A stretch of 64,000 bases of DNA from Janthinobacterium tructae (GCF_006517255.1 NZ_CP041185.1:2232001-2296000), one strand, 5' to 3'; shown: positions 36,904 through 47,247, counted from the stretch's first letter. Numbers and translations: made by a program. The notes: a model not told the origin generated them from the letters alone.

Positions 36904-39738
36904 TTACTTCACTGCAACGTTCTTGCGTTCCGGATACAGCACCACCTGCACGTAGTTGTGCAGGTCCAGATAGCGCTGCGCCGCCTGTTTGACGGCTTGC
37001 GGCGTGATGGCGCGCACGCGCTGCTCGTAGCGCAGGATCTGCGCGGGATCGCGGCCCTGCGTCACCGAACCCATCAGTTGGTTCATCCAGTAGTTATTTT
37101 CCCGCAAGGATTTCTGCTGGCGCGTGATCCAGTTCAGCTTGACCTTTTCCAGGTCGGCCACAGACGGCCCCTCGGCCTTCATCTTGTTGATTTCGGCAAA
37201 GGCGGCGGCGATTACCTTGTCCACGTTTTCCGGCCCCGTCGGCAAGTTCAGCGCCACCGAGTAATGGCCGTACGGATGCTGGCCCATGGACGTTTCGAAG
37301 CCACCGCCATAGATCATGCTCATCTTTTCGCGCAGCACTTCGATGACTTTCAGGTTCAACACCTCGCCCAGCGCCTGCAAGGTCAGCTTTTGCTCGTCCG
37401 AATACGCCACGTCGCCATTGAAGGTGATGGAAATCGTGCTCTTCGGCTCGCTACCCATGTAGATATCTTTCTTGACGATCCCTGCCACCGGGCGCATGCC
37501 CACGTCGCGGTAAGCGTGCGGCACCTCGGCCACGGGCAAGGTGCCCAGGTAGCTGGCGATCAGGGGCTTGATCTTCTCGAGCTCGAAGCTGCCCGTGAAG
37601 ATGAAGGTCATGTCGCGCGCGCTGGAAAAGCGCTGGCGGAAGATTTCCAGCGAACGGTCCAGGCCCACCTTGTCGAAGTCGGCCGCGCGCGGCACGCCAT
37701 CGACGCGCGGGTTGTCGCCAAACGTGGCGTGCTGGACGGCATCGTAAAATACGGCTTCCGGCTGCGCCATGCTGTTTTTCGCCAGATCCTGCTGCTTGCC
37801 GATGAAGGATTGGTACAGGCCCGCATCCTTGCGCACGTCATGGAAATACAGATACACGAGTTGCAGCATGGCTTCCGCGTCGGCGCTGCTGGCCGAGCCG
37901 CCAAAGCCTTCGCTCAGTTCACCCAGCGAGGCACCCACATTGACCGTCTTGCCGGCCAACACCTTTTGCAAGTCCAGCGGCGCCAGGTCCTTCAAGCCCA
38001 TGCTGCCGACCACGGCGCTGGCATAGCGGGCGTTATAGATATCGGCGTCGCCAAACAGCGACTGGCCGCCGAAGCGGGTCGAACCCATCAGCACCTGGTC
38101 ATTTTTGAAATCGGTCGGTTTGAGCAGCACGCGCACGCCATTGCCCAGGGTTAGCTCCGTCACGCCGATGGCGCTATTGAATTTTTCAGCGACGATGCTG
38201 CCGCCGGCCGGCGGGCCATCCATCAGCTTGCTGGCCAGCACTCTTTCCGTGCGCGGCTCGACCTTCTGCCGCTCGGCTTGCGCCACGGCGTCGAGCAATT
38301 GCTGCTGCGTCGGGACGCTGGCGCCCGCTTTCGGCTCGGCACCCATGAAGACGACGAGTTTCTTTTGCTGGTCGGGAATCACCTTGGCGACCGTCTCGTT
38401 GATTTCCTGCAAAGTTACCTGAGGCAAGAGTTCCTGTGCGTACAGCAATTCATTGGCGATGCCGGGGATGGCTTCCTGCTCCAGGAAGTTGCGCGAATAC
38501 TCGGCCACGAAACCGGACGAATCGGACTTGTCGCGCTCGCTGTACGCGCGCTCGTAATTGCGCAGCATGTTCTTGCGCGCGCGGTCCAGCTCATCCTGGC
38601 TGAAACCGAAGCGGCGCGCCCGCTCATCTTCCTGCACCAGCGCGTCGACGGCCGGCTGCACGCCGCCCTTGCCCAGCAAGGCATACGCGCTGAACGACTC
38701 GTAGCCACGCACCAGCTTGCCCATGCTGCTGCCGCCCTGGATGAAGGGCGGGTTCGCCTGCTGCGTCAATTCCTGCATGCGCGCGCTAAGCATCTGGCCA
38801 TACAGGTTTTCGATCATCTGGCGGCGGTAGTCGGCAATGGTGACGGGCTCCTGCGCGGCGCGGATCGGATAGCGGATGAAGACGCTGTCGTCCGGTGCTT
38901 CCTTGTCCGTGATCACCAGCGCTTCCGTCTGCGAGCGCTGCGGCACTTCCGCATACAGGCGCGGGCGCGGTTGCGCGGGGTTTTTCAGTTTGCCGAAATG
39001 CTGCTGGATCAGCTTTTCAGCCTGTTTCGGCTCCACGTCACCGACCACCATCACGGCCATCAGGTCGGGCCGGTACCAATCCTTGTAGAAACGCTTGATG
39101 GCTTCCGGCTTGAACGTTTTCAAGACGGATTCCTTGCCGATCGGCATGCGCTGCGCATAGCGCGAACCGTTCAGCAGCTTCGGATACAGCACCTTGTTCA
39201 TGCGGTCGCTGGCGCCCTTGCCCAGGCGCGCCTCTTCCAGCACGATGCCGCGCTCGCTGTTGATATCGGCCGGATTGAATTTCAAGCCATGCGCCCAGTC
39301 TTCCAGCACGAGAAAACCCTTTTCCAGGTTTTCCTTCTTGTTCGTCGGAATCGGCAGCACGTACACGGTTTCATCGAAACTCGTGTAGGCGTTCAGGTCG
39401 GCGCCGAACTTCACGCCGATCGATTGCAAATAGGAAATGAGCTCATTGCGCTTGAAATGCGTGGAGCCATTGAAGGCCATGTGTTCCGTGAAATGCGCCA
39501 GGCCTTGCTGGTCGTCATCTTCCAGGATGGAGCCGGCTTTTACCACCAGGCGCAATTCCACTTTCTGGGCGGGACGGGCATTTTTCTTGATGTAATAGGT
39601 CAAGCCGTTTGGCAATTTCCCTACGGTCACTTCCGGTGCCAGCGGCAGGGGATCGGTCAAACGGATTTCCGCCTGGGCCATGCAGGCGCACGCCAGCAAG
39701 ACGGCGCCCGAGATCAGGCGTAATTTACTCAGCTTCAT
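36904..39738 (-). CDS. M16-family zinc metalloprotease (insulinase/pitrilysin type)
   Basis: 944-aa secreted or periplasmic peptidase. Signal sequence at the N-terminus (LISGAVLLACACMAQA). The inverted zinc motif HFTEH is at residues 82-86 with the downstream Glu in SERGIVLEEAR. The second M16 half (about 520-944) lacks HxxEH, as is normal for the family's inactive half. Typical of the PqqL-like long M16 proteins. Single gene, divergent from ribB. Confidence 0.93.
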   Translation of the reverse strand: MKLSKLRLISGAVLLACACMAQAEIRLTDPLPLAPEVTVGKLPNGLTYYIKKNARPAQKVELRLVVKAGSILEDDDQQGLAHFTEHMAFNGSTHFKRNELISYLQSIGVKFGADLNAYTSFDETVYVLPIPTNKKENLEKGFLVLEDWAHGLKFNPADINSERGIVLEEARLGKGASDRMNKVLYPKLLNGSRYAQRMPIGKESVLKTFKPEAIKRFYKDWYRPDLMAVMVVGDVEPKQAEKLIQQHFGKLKNPAQPRPRLYAEVPQRSQTEALVITDKEAPDDSVFIRYPIRAAQEPVTIADYRRQMIENLYGQMLSARMQELTQQANPPFIQGGSSMGKLVRGYESFSAYALLGKGGVQPAVDALVQEDERARRFGFSQDELDRARKNMLRNYERAYSERDKSDSSGFVAEYSRNFLEQEAIPGIANELLYAQELLPQVTLQEINETVAKVIPDQQKKLVVFMGAEPKAGASVPTQQQLLDAVAQAERQKVEPRTERVLASKLMDGPPAGGSIVAEKFNSAIGVTELTLGNGVRVLLKPTDFKNDQVLMGSTRFGGQSLFGDADIYNARYASAVVGSMGLKDLAPLDLQKVLAGKTVNVGASLGELSEGFGGSASSADAEAMLQLVYLYFHDVRKDAGLYQSFIGKQQDLAKNSMAQPEAVFYDAVQHATFGDNPRVDGVPRAADFDKVGLDRSLEIFRQRFSSARDMTFIFTGSFELEKIKPLIASYLGTLPVAEVPHAYRDVGMRPVAGIVKKDIYMGSEPKSTISITFNGDVAYSDEQKLTLQALGEVLNLKVIEVLREKMSMIYGGGFETSMGQHPYGHYSVALNLPTGPENVDKVIAAAFAEINKMKAEGPSVADLEKVKLNWITRQQKSLRENNYWMNQLMGSVTQGRDPAQILRYEQRVRAITPQAVKQAAQRYLDLHNYVQVVLYPERKNVAVK

Positions 39739-39924
39739 GTATTCTCAACGGTAAGATTCAGTAGACATACCTTACACTGAAATCGTCTTTCCGCCATTAA
39801 AAACAGCTTAGGAAAACTGCCCTCCCTGGCAACTTTGCCGAATGACAAACTCAACAGTGACCTGCCACAGTTTTTCATCTGTGCTAAAGTATTGCCGCCG
39901 GTCATGTGGACCGGCACAACAATA
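39739..39924. other. Divergent promoter region of the M16 protease gene and the ribB riboswitch
   Basis: Together with the riboswitch (39925-40069) and the ribB leader, this is a 429-base gap without a gene. A TAAAGT -10-like box near 39890 could serve the riboswitch transcript; no convincing -35 is seen. Confidence 0.4.
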
Positions 39925-40069
39925 CGTCTTCGGGGCGGGGTGCGATTCCCCACCGGCGGTAAGACCGGCAACGGTCAAGCCCGCGAGCGCTTGTCAGGTT
40001 TCGCCTGATGAGGTCAGCAGATCTGGTGTGACTCCAGAGCCGACGGTATAGTCCGGATGAAAGAAGATG
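39925..40069 (+). promoter_or_regulatory. FMN riboswitch (RFN element)
   Basis: Conserved RFN landmarks in order: CTTCGGGGCGGGGTG, ATTCCCCACCGGCGGTA, AGCCCGCGAGCG, GTCAGCAGATCTGGTG, CCAGAGCCGACGGTATAGTC and CGGATGAAAGAAGATG. It lies 98 bases upstream of ribB. FMN binding is expected to lower ribB expression; in this group control of translation is likely, since no T-run terminator is obvious before the start codon. Confidence 0.95.
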
Positions 40070-40167
40070 TGCAGTAAACGCGATGTCCGCTCGACCTGTC
40101 GATGCGGCCGGCTGCGTCTATTCGCTTGCCCTGCAGCGTTTTTCGCCTATGCGAGGAGCGTTTCACC

Positions 40168-40815
40168 ATGTTAGTCAACAGCTATACCCTGCTTTCCAAC
40201 GACCTCGAAGGTCGCATCCAGTCCGCCCTGGCCGCCATGCGCGCCGGCATTCCCGTCATCCTGCTCGACGATTTCGACCGTGAAAACGAAGCCGACCTGA
40301 TCCTGTCGGCCGAGAAACTCACCAACGAAACCATGGCCCTCTTGATCCGCGAATGCAGCGGCATCGTCTGCCTGTGCCTGCCCACCGACGTCGTCAGCGC
40401 GCTGGAATTGCCGCCCATGTCGCCCGACAATGGCAGCCGCTACGGCACGCCATTCACGGTCTCCATCGAGGCGCGTGACGGCGTCACGACGGGCGTGTCG
40501 GCCGCCGACCGGGTCACCACCATCCGCGCCGCCATCGCGCCGAACGCCAAGCCCGCCGACCTGGTGCGCCCCGGCCACGTATTCCCCCTGCGCGCAGCGC
40601 CCGGTGGCGTGCTCGAGCGCCGTGGCCACACGGAAGGCTCGGTCGACCTGTCGCGCATGGCGGGCCTGAACCCGGCCGCCGTGCTGTGCGAGCTGATGAA
40701 CCCGGACGGCAGCATGATGCGCGGCGACGATATCGAACGCTTCGCCGAGCTGCACGGCATGCCGATCCTGACCATCGAAGAACTGGTGGAATGGCGCAGC
40801 ACGCGCGAGCAATAA
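40168..40815 (+). CDS. ribB: 3,4-dihydroxy-2-butanone-4-phosphate synthase
   Basis: Makes the four-carbon precursor of riboflavin from ribulose 5-phosphate. 215 aa, single domain (no RibA fusion). Seen: [15 protein letters not shown] (metal site), [26 protein letters not shown] and [16 protein letters not shown]. Start at 40168 is supported by the family N-terminus and by GAGGAG upstream. The FMN riboswitch in its leader gives feedback control. Confidence 0.96.
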   Translation: MLVNSYTLLSNDLEGRIQSALAAMRAGIPVILLDDFDRENEADLILSAEKLTNETMALLIRECSGIVCLCLPTDVVSALELPPMSPDNGSRYGTPFTVSIEARDGVTTGVSAADRVTTIRAAIAPNAKPADLVRPGHVFPLRAAPGGVLERRGHTEGSVDLSRMAGLNPAAVLCELMNPDGSMMRGDDIERFAELHGMPILTIEELVEWRSTREQ

Positions 40816-40819
40816 AGCA

Positions 40820-42190
40820 TCAGGCGTCCACGGCCTTGGGAAAATGCACGTTTCGGTAGACGAGGCCCGCCGCCAGGCCATACGCGACGGCAATCGTCGC
40901 GTAGGCCAGCGGCAAGCGCAACGACCAGTCCTGCAGCATGTGCAGGATGCTGCCGATCAGGGCCACGCCCACCAGGGCGCCAATCTGGCGGTTGGCGTTC
41001 AGGGCCGCCGCCGCGCTGTTCGCATGTTGCTTGCCGGCCACCCGCATCACGGTGGCCGTCATGGCGGGAATGGCGATGCCGATGGCCACGTTCATCACGG
41101 CCGTGCCCAGCGCCAGCCAGCCATACGGCGTGTCCGGACGCAAGCCCATCAGCAGCAAGGACATCACGGCGCCCACCAGCAAGCCCGCCAGCATGGGCAA
41201 GCGCGTGCCATGGCGCGCCGCAATACTTCCCGCCATAAAGTTCCCTACCGTGTAAGCCGCCATCATGGGCAACAGGCGCAAGCCCGACTGCAAGGCATCG
41301 GCGCCGCCAGATTGCTGCAGGAACAGGCTCAATAAAAACAGCTGGCCGAAGACGCAGAAATTGATCAAAAAGCCTACGCCATTGGCCGCGCCAAAGCTGC
41401 TGCTGTGAAACAGTTCACGCGGCAACAGCGGATGGCTGCCGCTGCGTTCACGCCGCAGCAGCTGCCAGGCCGACAGCAAGGTCAATGCCCCCGCCGCCAG
41501 CACGCCGGGCGACAGCCAGCCCAGCACCGGCCCTTCGATCAGCACGAAACTGAGGCCAGCCAGCGCCGCCACGCCCAGCGCATGGCTGAACAGCGACAAA
41601 TCACGCCGCTGGCGCGCCGGTGCGGCCAGCAGCAGCTGCGCCATGACGATGGCCAGCGCGCCCAGCGGCACGTTCACCCAGAACACGCTGCGCCAGCCGA
41701 ACTGGTGCACGAGAATGCCGCCGATCAGGGGGCCGGACGCGCCCGCCACGCCCACCAGTGCCGACCAGGCACCCAGCATGCGCGTGCGTTCGCGCTCGTC
41801 TTCAAAGCTGTGCGTCAGCAGGCTGAGCGAACTGGGCATGAACAGGGCCGCACCCGCGCCCTGCAGCAAGCGCGCCGCCGTCAAAAAATGCCCGTCGGGC
41901 GCGGCGCCGCACAGGATCGAGCCGAGGATGAAGACACAAAGGCCTCCCTGGTACACGGCTTTCGGCCCGTAGCGGTCGGCCAGCGCGCCGCCGGCCAGCA
42001 ACAGCGCGGCAAACGTCAGCGTGTAGCCGTCGACCACCCACACCAGGCCCGTCAGCGGGATGCTCAAGTCCAGGGCGATATCGGACAGCGCCACGTTGAC
42101 GGCAGTGACGTCGAGCATGGCCATGACGAAGCCGAAGGCCAGGGTCAGCAGGATCAAGCCGCTGGCGCGGTGCGGTGTGGGGGCAATCAT
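40820..42190 (-). CDS. MFS drug exporter, DHA2 (14-helix) type
   Basis: 456-aa membrane transporter. First helix block LILLTLAFGFVMAMLDVTAVNVALSDIA contains the DHA2 motif; then VVDGYTLTFAALLLAGGALADRYG (motif A) follows. Probably exports toxic compounds by proton antiport. Start at 42190 chosen for the Met before the first helix and AAGGAA upstream. Divergent from the LysR gene at 42309, which may regulate it. Ends four bases from the convergent ribB. Confidence 0.9.
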   Translation of the reverse strand: MIAPTPHRASGLILLTLAFGFVMAMLDVTAVNVALSDIALDLSIPLTGLVWVVDGYTLTFAALLLAGGALADRYGPKAVYQGGLCVFILGSILCGAAPDGHFLTAARLLQGAGAALFMPSSLSLLTHSFEDERERTRMLGAWSALVGVAGASGPLIGGILVHQFGWRSVFWVNVPLGALAIVMAQLLLAAPARQRRDLSLFSHALGVAALAGLSFVLIEGPVLGWLSPGVLAAGALTLLSAWQLLRRERSGSHPLLPRELFHSSSFGAANGVGFLINFCVFGQLFLLSLFLQQSGGADALQSGLRLLPMMAAYTVGNFMAGSIAARHGTRLPMLAGLLVGAVMSLLLMGLRPDTPYGWLALGTAVMNVAIGIAIPAMTATVMRVAGKQHANSAAAALNANRQIGALVGVALIGSILHMLQDWSLRLPLAYATIAVAYGLAAGLVYRNVHFPKAVDA

Positions 42191-42308
42191 GATATTTCCT
42201 TGCAGGGACAGGGGGCAGCCATTATGCGAGCGTTGCGTGATGCAGTAAACAGGCATAAACTCGGCGCAGCAATGCAAAAATGCATCGAGAAACCGAATAA
42301 GGAATGCC

Positions 42309-43184
42309 ATGGATTGGGATAACGCGCGCATCTTTCTGGCCATCGGCCGCGCCGGCACCCTGCGCGGCGCGGCGGCCCTGCTGGGCATCGACCAGGCCAC
42401 CTGCGGGCGCCGCCTGGCCGCGCTGGAAAGCTCGCTGGGCGCCACGCTGTTCCTGCGCACGCCGTCGGGCTACGTGCCCACGCCGGCCGGCGAACTGGCG
42501 CTGACGGCGGCCGAAGCGATGGAGCGGGCGGCCGACAAGCTGCAACGCGAGATGCAGGGCGTCGACAACCGTTTAAGCGGCCTGGTGCGCGTGGCCACCA
42601 CCGACACCATGGCCAGCCATTTCGTCATCCGCGCCATGCAGCAGCTGCACGCGGCCCACCCGGACATCCGCATCGTGCTCAACGTGGCGCCTGCGCTGGC
42701 CAGCCTGACGCGGCGCGAGGCGGACCTCGCCGTGCGCGGCGTGCGCCCCACCGACCCGGACCTGATCTCGCGCCATCTGGTCAAGCGCAGCCTGGGCCTG
42801 TATGCGTCGAAAAGCTACCTGGCCGAACGGGGCGAGCCCGTGCGCGGCACGGCACTGGCCGGGCACGACATCGTCATCTACCACCAGTCCGTGACGCCGC
42901 GTCACGGGGAAAAAATTGCTGGCGAATCCGTCGCCAACGCCAGGGTCGCCATGGAAGTCAATTCGGCGGCGATGCTGCAGGAAGCCACGCGCGCAGGGCT
43001 GGGCGTGGCCGAGCTGGCCACCCACCTGGGCGATATCGACCCGCAACTGGTACGCATCTGGCCCGAGCGGGCGGAAAGCTACGACGTGTGGCTGGTCATG
43101 CATGCGGACCTGAACCGCTCTGCACGCGTGCGCGCGGCGGCCGATGCGATTATCCACAGCGTCGCCAGCGTGGCAGGCCAATAG
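42309..43184 (+). CDS. LysR-family transcriptional regulator
   Basis: 291 aa. N-terminal winged helix (IFLAIGRAGTLRGAAALLGIDQATCGRRLAALES) and the usual substrate-binding domain. Divergent from the MFS gene with 118 bases between, the classic LysR layout, so it probably controls the exporter and itself. Confidence 0.93.
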   Translation: MDWDNARIFLAIGRAGTLRGAAALLGIDQATCGRRLAALESSLGATLFLRTPSGYVPTPAGELALTAAEAMERAADKLQREMQGVDNRLSGLVRVATTDTMASHFVIRAMQQLHAAHPDIRIVLNVAPALASLTRREADLAVRGVRPTDPDLISRHLVKRSLGLYASKSYLAERGEPVRGTALAGHDIVIYHQSVTPRHGEKIAGESVANARVAMEVNSAAMLQEATRAGLGVAELATHLGDIDPQLVRIWPERAESYDVWLVMHADLNRSARVRAAADAIIHSVASVAGQ

Positions 43185-43253
43185 CGAAGCGGCCAGGCAC
43201 GGCGGCACGACTGGACAATCGCTTGTATCGAACGCATCCAATGTTAAGATGCC

Positions 43254-44072
43254 ATGATGACCCTATCCGTCTCCCTCATCATCAGCCTGCGCCGCCTGCA
43301 CCGGGCCACCATGGCCTGGCTGGTCAGCTGGTGGCGCATGCTGCATTTCGCCACCCTCGTGTTTTCGCTGGCCCTGTCGCCATCGAGCTATAACCGCGAC
43401 AACCGCCCCATCCTCGCGCACCGCCTGGTGACGAACACGGCGCCCAATCTCGTGTGGTTCAGCGTGGCCTGCGCTCTGGTCAGCCTGGTGCTGATACGCA
43501 TCGTCGTCGTCAGTGCGCAAAGCTACGGCCTGTCGCGCTATGCGCTGGAAATGGTGGTGCGCGTGCTGGTGCTGGAACTGATACCACTGACGGCTGCCCT
43601 GTTCGTGGCCTTGCGCCTGACCCTGCCCGACGGCATTGCGTTTGCGCAAATGCGCTCTTCCGGCATGCTCGATACCATGCAGCGCCAGGGCGTCGACCTG
43701 CTGCGCCGCGAGTACTTTCCGCGCGTCATGTCGGGCATCTTCGCCGTGTGGATGCTGGCCATCGTCAGCTGCGTCACCTCGCTGATCCTCGCGTATGTCA
43801 CCATCTACGGTTTTACGCCGTGGGCGCTGCAAGGCTACACGCGCGTCGTCGGGCAAATCTTCAATCCGGCCGTGGCCCTGATCCTGATGCTCAAAGTCAT
43901 CTTCTTCAGCTTTGCCGTGGCCCTGATCCCGCTGGCCTCTTCCTACTATCCGGAAGAACCCCACAGCCGGCGCAACCGGCTATGGGCCGCGCACGGCCTG
44001 TCCGAAATGCTGCGCCTGTTTTCCGTCATCCTGCTGATCGAAGTGGCTTCGCTGATGGGCAATTACTACTGA
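43254..44072 (+). CDS. MlaE-like ABC transporter permease (MCE system)
   Basis: 272-aa integral membrane protein with about five to six helices. Conserved region LELIPLTAALFVALRLTLPDG and the GxxxYFPRVMSGIFAVWMLAIVSCVTSLI block fit the MlaE/YrbE permease family of lipid transporters. An MlaD-like gene follows 52 bases later, and then a lipoprotein. The ATPase (MlaF) normally present is absent from this cluster. Confidence 0.82.
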   Translation: MMTLSVSLIISLRRLHRATMAWLVSWWRMLHFATLVFSLALSPSSYNRDNRPILAHRLVTNTAPNLVWFSVACALVSLVLIRIVVVSAQSYGLSRYALEMVVRVLVLELIPLTAALFVALRLTLPDGIAFAQMRSSGMLDTMQRQGVDLLRREYFPRVMSGIFAVWMLAIVSCVTSLILAYVTIYGFTPWALQGYTRVVGQIFNPAVALILMLKVIFFSFAVALIPLASSYYPEEPHSRRNRLWAAHGLSEMLRLFSVILLIEVASLMGNYY

Positions 44073-44124
44073 TGCCCCGCCGCCGCCAGCGATCCCCGAA
44101 CCACCCATACGAGAGCCAGAATCC

Positions 44125-45156
44125 ATGAGCCAGAGCCAGCCCCCCAATCCCGACCAGGTCGACGTCACGGCACCCGCCGGTCTCACGCCAGATGCCGTGC
44201 TGCCCGCCCCGCCGCCCGTGCGCCACGCCGAACTGAAGGCGGCCATCCTGCTCGTCTTCATGTTCGTGCTGGTGGTCGGTTCCGTGGTCTACCTGATGTA
44301 TGCGCGCGGCGCCTTCGAAGCCACGCAAACGCTGGTGCTGACGGCCGACGATTCGGACGGTGTGGGCGTGGGCGCCGACCTGACCTTTTCCGGCTTTCCC
44401 ATCGGCCGCGTGCAGCGCATCGAACTGGCGCCGGACGGGCGCGCGCGCGTCATCATCGACGTGCCGCGCAAAGACGCGCACTGGCTGCGCAGCAGCTCCA
44501 TCTTCACGCTCGAGCGGGGCATCGTCGGCGGCGCCAAGCTGCGCGCCTACAGCGGCATCCTGACAGACCCGCCGCTGCCCGACGACGCCACGCGCGACTT
44601 GCTGGTGGGCGACATGGCGGCGGAAATTCCGCGCCTGCTGGCCGCCGCGAAAGACTTGCTGAACAATCTGGGCAGCCTGACAGGCACCGATTCTCCGCTC
44701 GACGGCACCCTGCGCAATGTGCAGGCGGTGACCGGCAAGCTGAGCGGCCCGGGCGGCGCCATGGGCTTGCTGACGGGCGACGACAAGCAGTCGCGCCTGC
44801 TGGTCGAGCGGGCCAACGCCCTGCTGGTCACAGCCGACCAGCTGGCGCGCCGCACGGATGGCCTGGTGGCCAATGCCGACACGCGCGTCTTTGGCGACAA
44901 GGGCGTGATGACGGATGCGCAGGCCACCATCGTGCAGCTGAACGCCCTGCTGGCCGACACGCGCAACAGCCTGAAAAAAGTCGACGCCGTGCTGGTCGAG
45001 GCGCAAGCCGTGGGCGCCAACGCCAGGGCGGCGACAGCCGACCTGGGCCCGCTGCGCGCGGACGTGGAAAGCAATCTGCGCAAGGTCGAGCAGCTGGTCA
45101 ATGAAATCAATCGCAAATGGCCGTTCAAGCGCAATCCGGAGATCAAACTGCCATGA
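44125..45156 (+). CDS. MlaD-family MCE domain protein
   Basis: 343 aa. One N-terminal membrane helix (AAILLVFMFVLVVGSVVYLMYARG), then an MCE domain (GVGVGADLTFSGFPIGRVQRIEL) and a long helical region (about 165-330) likely to form a channel. It delivers lipid between membranes together with the MlaE-like permease. Its stop overlaps the start of the lipoprotein gene (ATGA). Confidence 0.9.
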   Translation: MSQSQPPNPDQVDVTAPAGLTPDAVLPAPPPVRHAELKAAILLVFMFVLVVGSVVYLMYARGAFEATQTLVLTADDSDGVGVGADLTFSGFPIGRVQRIELAPDGRARVIIDVPRKDAHWLRSSSIFTLERGIVGGAKLRAYSGILTDPPLPDDATRDLLVGDMAAEIPRLLAAAKDLLNNLGSLTGTDSPLDGTLRNVQAVTGKLSGPGGAMGLLTGDDKQSRLLVERANALLVTADQLARRTDGLVANADTRVFGDKGVMTDAQATIVQLNALLADTRNSLKKVDAVLVEAQAVGANARAATADLGPLRADVESNLRKVEQLVNEINRKWPFKRNPEIKLP

Positions 45157-45824
45157 CAATATCCCGCCCCGCCATCGCCGCCCTGCTGTGCACCTTGCTC
45201 GCCGCCTGTTCCAGCGGACCGCCCGTGCCGGACTGGAAAATGAATGCGCAAAGTTCCGTCGAGCGGTTTCAAGCGGCTTACTTGAGTGGCAACGCGCTGG
45301 TCGAGCAGACGGAATTCCGCCGTGCCCGCAGCCAGGTGGCCGGCACGGGCAAGCTCGAGCTCGTGGCGCGCATCGAACTGCTGCGCTGCGCCGCGCGCGT
45401 GGCCAGCCTGGCCTTCGAGGACTGCGCCGGCTTCGACGCCCTGCAAGCCGATGCGACCGCCGCCGACCGCGCGTATGCGGCTTACTTGGCCGGCAAGGCG
45501 CAAGCTACTGACATCGCCCTGCTGCCGCAAGCACAGCGCGCGCCAGCCGAGGCCGGCTCGGACACGGCCGCCGCCAGCGCCGTGGCGGCCATCGATGACC
45601 CGCTGTCGCAGATGGTGGCGGCTGGCGTGCTGCTGCGCTCGGGCCGCGCCACGCCGGCGCTGCTCGATACGGCCGTGGCCACCGCTTCGGACCAGGGCTG
45701 GCGCCGCCCGCTGCTGGCGTGGCTGGGCGTGCAGCGCCTGCGCGCCGAACAGGCGGGCGACACGCAAGCGGCGCAACACATTGCGCGGCGCATGGCGATC
45801 GTCGAGCAGCCGCTGGCCCCCTGA
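45153..45824 (+). CDS. Lipoprotein of the MCE cluster, unknown family
   Basis: 223 aa with a lipoprotein signal: LLCTLLAAC with the lipidated Cys at about residue 20. The mature part is Ala-rich and helical. Its ATG overlaps the MlaD-like stop by four bases (ATGA), so it belongs to the operon, where an outer-membrane lipoprotein partner is usual. It does not resemble PqiC clearly. Confidence 0.8.
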   Translation: MTISRPAIAALLCTLLAACSSGPPVPDWKMNAQSSVERFQAAYLSGNALVEQTEFRRARSQVAGTGKLELVARIELLRCAARVASLAFEDCAGFDALQADATAADRAYAAYLAGKAQATDIALLPQAQRAPAEAGSDTAAASAVAAIDDPLSQMVAAGVLLRSGRATPALLDTAVATASDQGWRRPLLAWLGVQRLRAEQAGDTQAAQHIARRMAIVEQPLAP

Positions 45825-45921
45825 GCGTGCCGATGGCGGCCCAAGGCAGGCGGAATCAGGCATAGTCAGGCATAATTCAGCCAGGATGGCAGCAATGCGG
45901 TGCAGGCAGCGAGGTATGACG

Positions 45922-47247
45922 ATGCAGTTCGAGGATTTCGACCTTTCCACTCCCGATACCGGCCGGCATGGCGGCGCGGCGCCTGGCGACGAAGAGTCGG
46001 CCGCCACGGCCGTACGCCTGCAATACCTGCTCGACAATACGCCCTCCATCATCTATTGCACCGTGCCCAGCGGCGACTTCAAGATGACCTTTGTCAGCAA
46101 CAATGCCTTGAACGTGCTGGGCTACCCGCCCGAAGACATGGTGGCCGACCCCAACTTCTGGTTCGACCACATCCACCCCGACGATGCGCCCGGTATTTTT
46201 TCCAGCCTGGCGCAGATCTTCGTCGAAGGCGCGCGCGCCTATGAATACCGTTTCCGCGTGCGCGACGGCAGCTATCTGTGGATGCACGACAGTCTGCGCC
46301 TGGTGCGCGACGAGCATGGCGTGCCGTTCGAGGTGATCGGCTCGCTGACGGACATCACGGAACGCAAGCGCATGGAAGCGATGCTGCAGGCGCGCGGCGA
46401 AGAACAGCAACTACTGATCAGCAAGTTGCAGGAAGCGCACGACCAGCTGCTGCAATCGGAAAAAATGGCCTCCATCGGCCAGCTGGCAGCCGGCATCGCG
46501 CATGAAATCAACAACCCGATCGGCTTCGTCAATTCCAACATGAGTTCGCTGCAAGGCTATGTCGGCACCCTGTTCGGCGTCATCGGGCAATATGAAGCGG
46601 CGATGCGCGAGACGCCCGACGGCCCTGCCCTGGCCGCACGCGTGGCCGAGGTGCGCGCGCAGGCAGACCTGATCTTCCTGCAGGACGACATGGTGGACCT
46701 GGTGCGCGAATCGATGGATGGCTTGAAGCGCGTGCGCGACATCGTGCAGGCGCTGAAGGATTTTTCCCATGTGGGCGAGACGGACTGGCAAGTGGCCAGC
46801 CTGCACGCGGGCCTGGACAGTACCCTGAATATCGTCGCCAACGAATTGAAATACAAGGCGCGCATCGAGAAACAGTATGGCGAACTGCCGCCGATACTGT
46901 GCCTGGCGTCGCAGCTGAACCAGGTGTTCATGAACCTGCTCGTCAACGCGGGCCAGGCCATCAGCAGCGACGGCGTGATCAGCATCCGCACGGGCCACGC
47001 GGGCGACTGGGTGTGGGTGGAAATCGGCGACACGGGCGCCGGCATCCCACCGGAGCACCTGAACCGCATCTTCGAGCCATTCTTTACTACCAAGGCCGTG
47101 GGCAGCGGCACGGGCCTGGGGCTGTCGCTGTCGTACGGCATCGTCAACAAGCATGGCGGGCGCATCGAGGTGGCGTCCGAAGTGGGCCAGGGCACGCGCT
47201 TTACCGTGCACCTGCCGCTGCAGCCGCCCACCGCCACGAACGCCTAG
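45922..47247 (+). CDS. Soluble PAS-domain sensor histidine kinase
   Basis: 441 aa: PAS/PAC at about 30-155, coiled coil (EAHDQLLQSEKMASIGQL), H-box [14 protein letters not shown] with the phospho-His, then N-box (QVFMNLLVNAGQAI), G1 (GDTGAGIPPEHL) and G2 (GTGLGLSL). No membrane helices, so cytosolic. Start at 45922 has GAGG at better spacing than the Met two codons earlier. Tail to tail with the response regulator at 47244; the two stops overlap in CTAG. Closely similar to the kinase at 48590-50071. Confidence 0.92.
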   Translation: MQFEDFDLSTPDTGRHGGAAPGDEESAATAVRLQYLLDNTPSIIYCTVPSGDFKMTFVSNNALNVLGYPPEDMVADPNFWFDHIHPDDAPGIFSSLAQIFVEGARAYEYRFRVRDGSYLWMHDSLRLVRDEHGVPFEVIGSLTDITERKRMEAMLQARGEEQQLLISKLQEAHDQLLQSEKMASIGQLAAGIAHEINNPIGFVNSNMSSLQGYVGTLFGVIGQYEAAMRETPDGPALAARVAEVRAQADLIFLQDDMVDLVRESMDGLKRVRDIVQALKDFSHVGETDWQVASLHAGLDSTLNIVANELKYKARIEKQYGELPPILCLASQLNQVFMNLLVNAGQAISSDGVISIRTGHAGDWVWVEIGDTGAGIPPEHLNRIFEPFFTTKAVGSGTGLGLSLSYGIVNKHGGRIEVASEVGQGTRFTVHLPLQPPTATNA

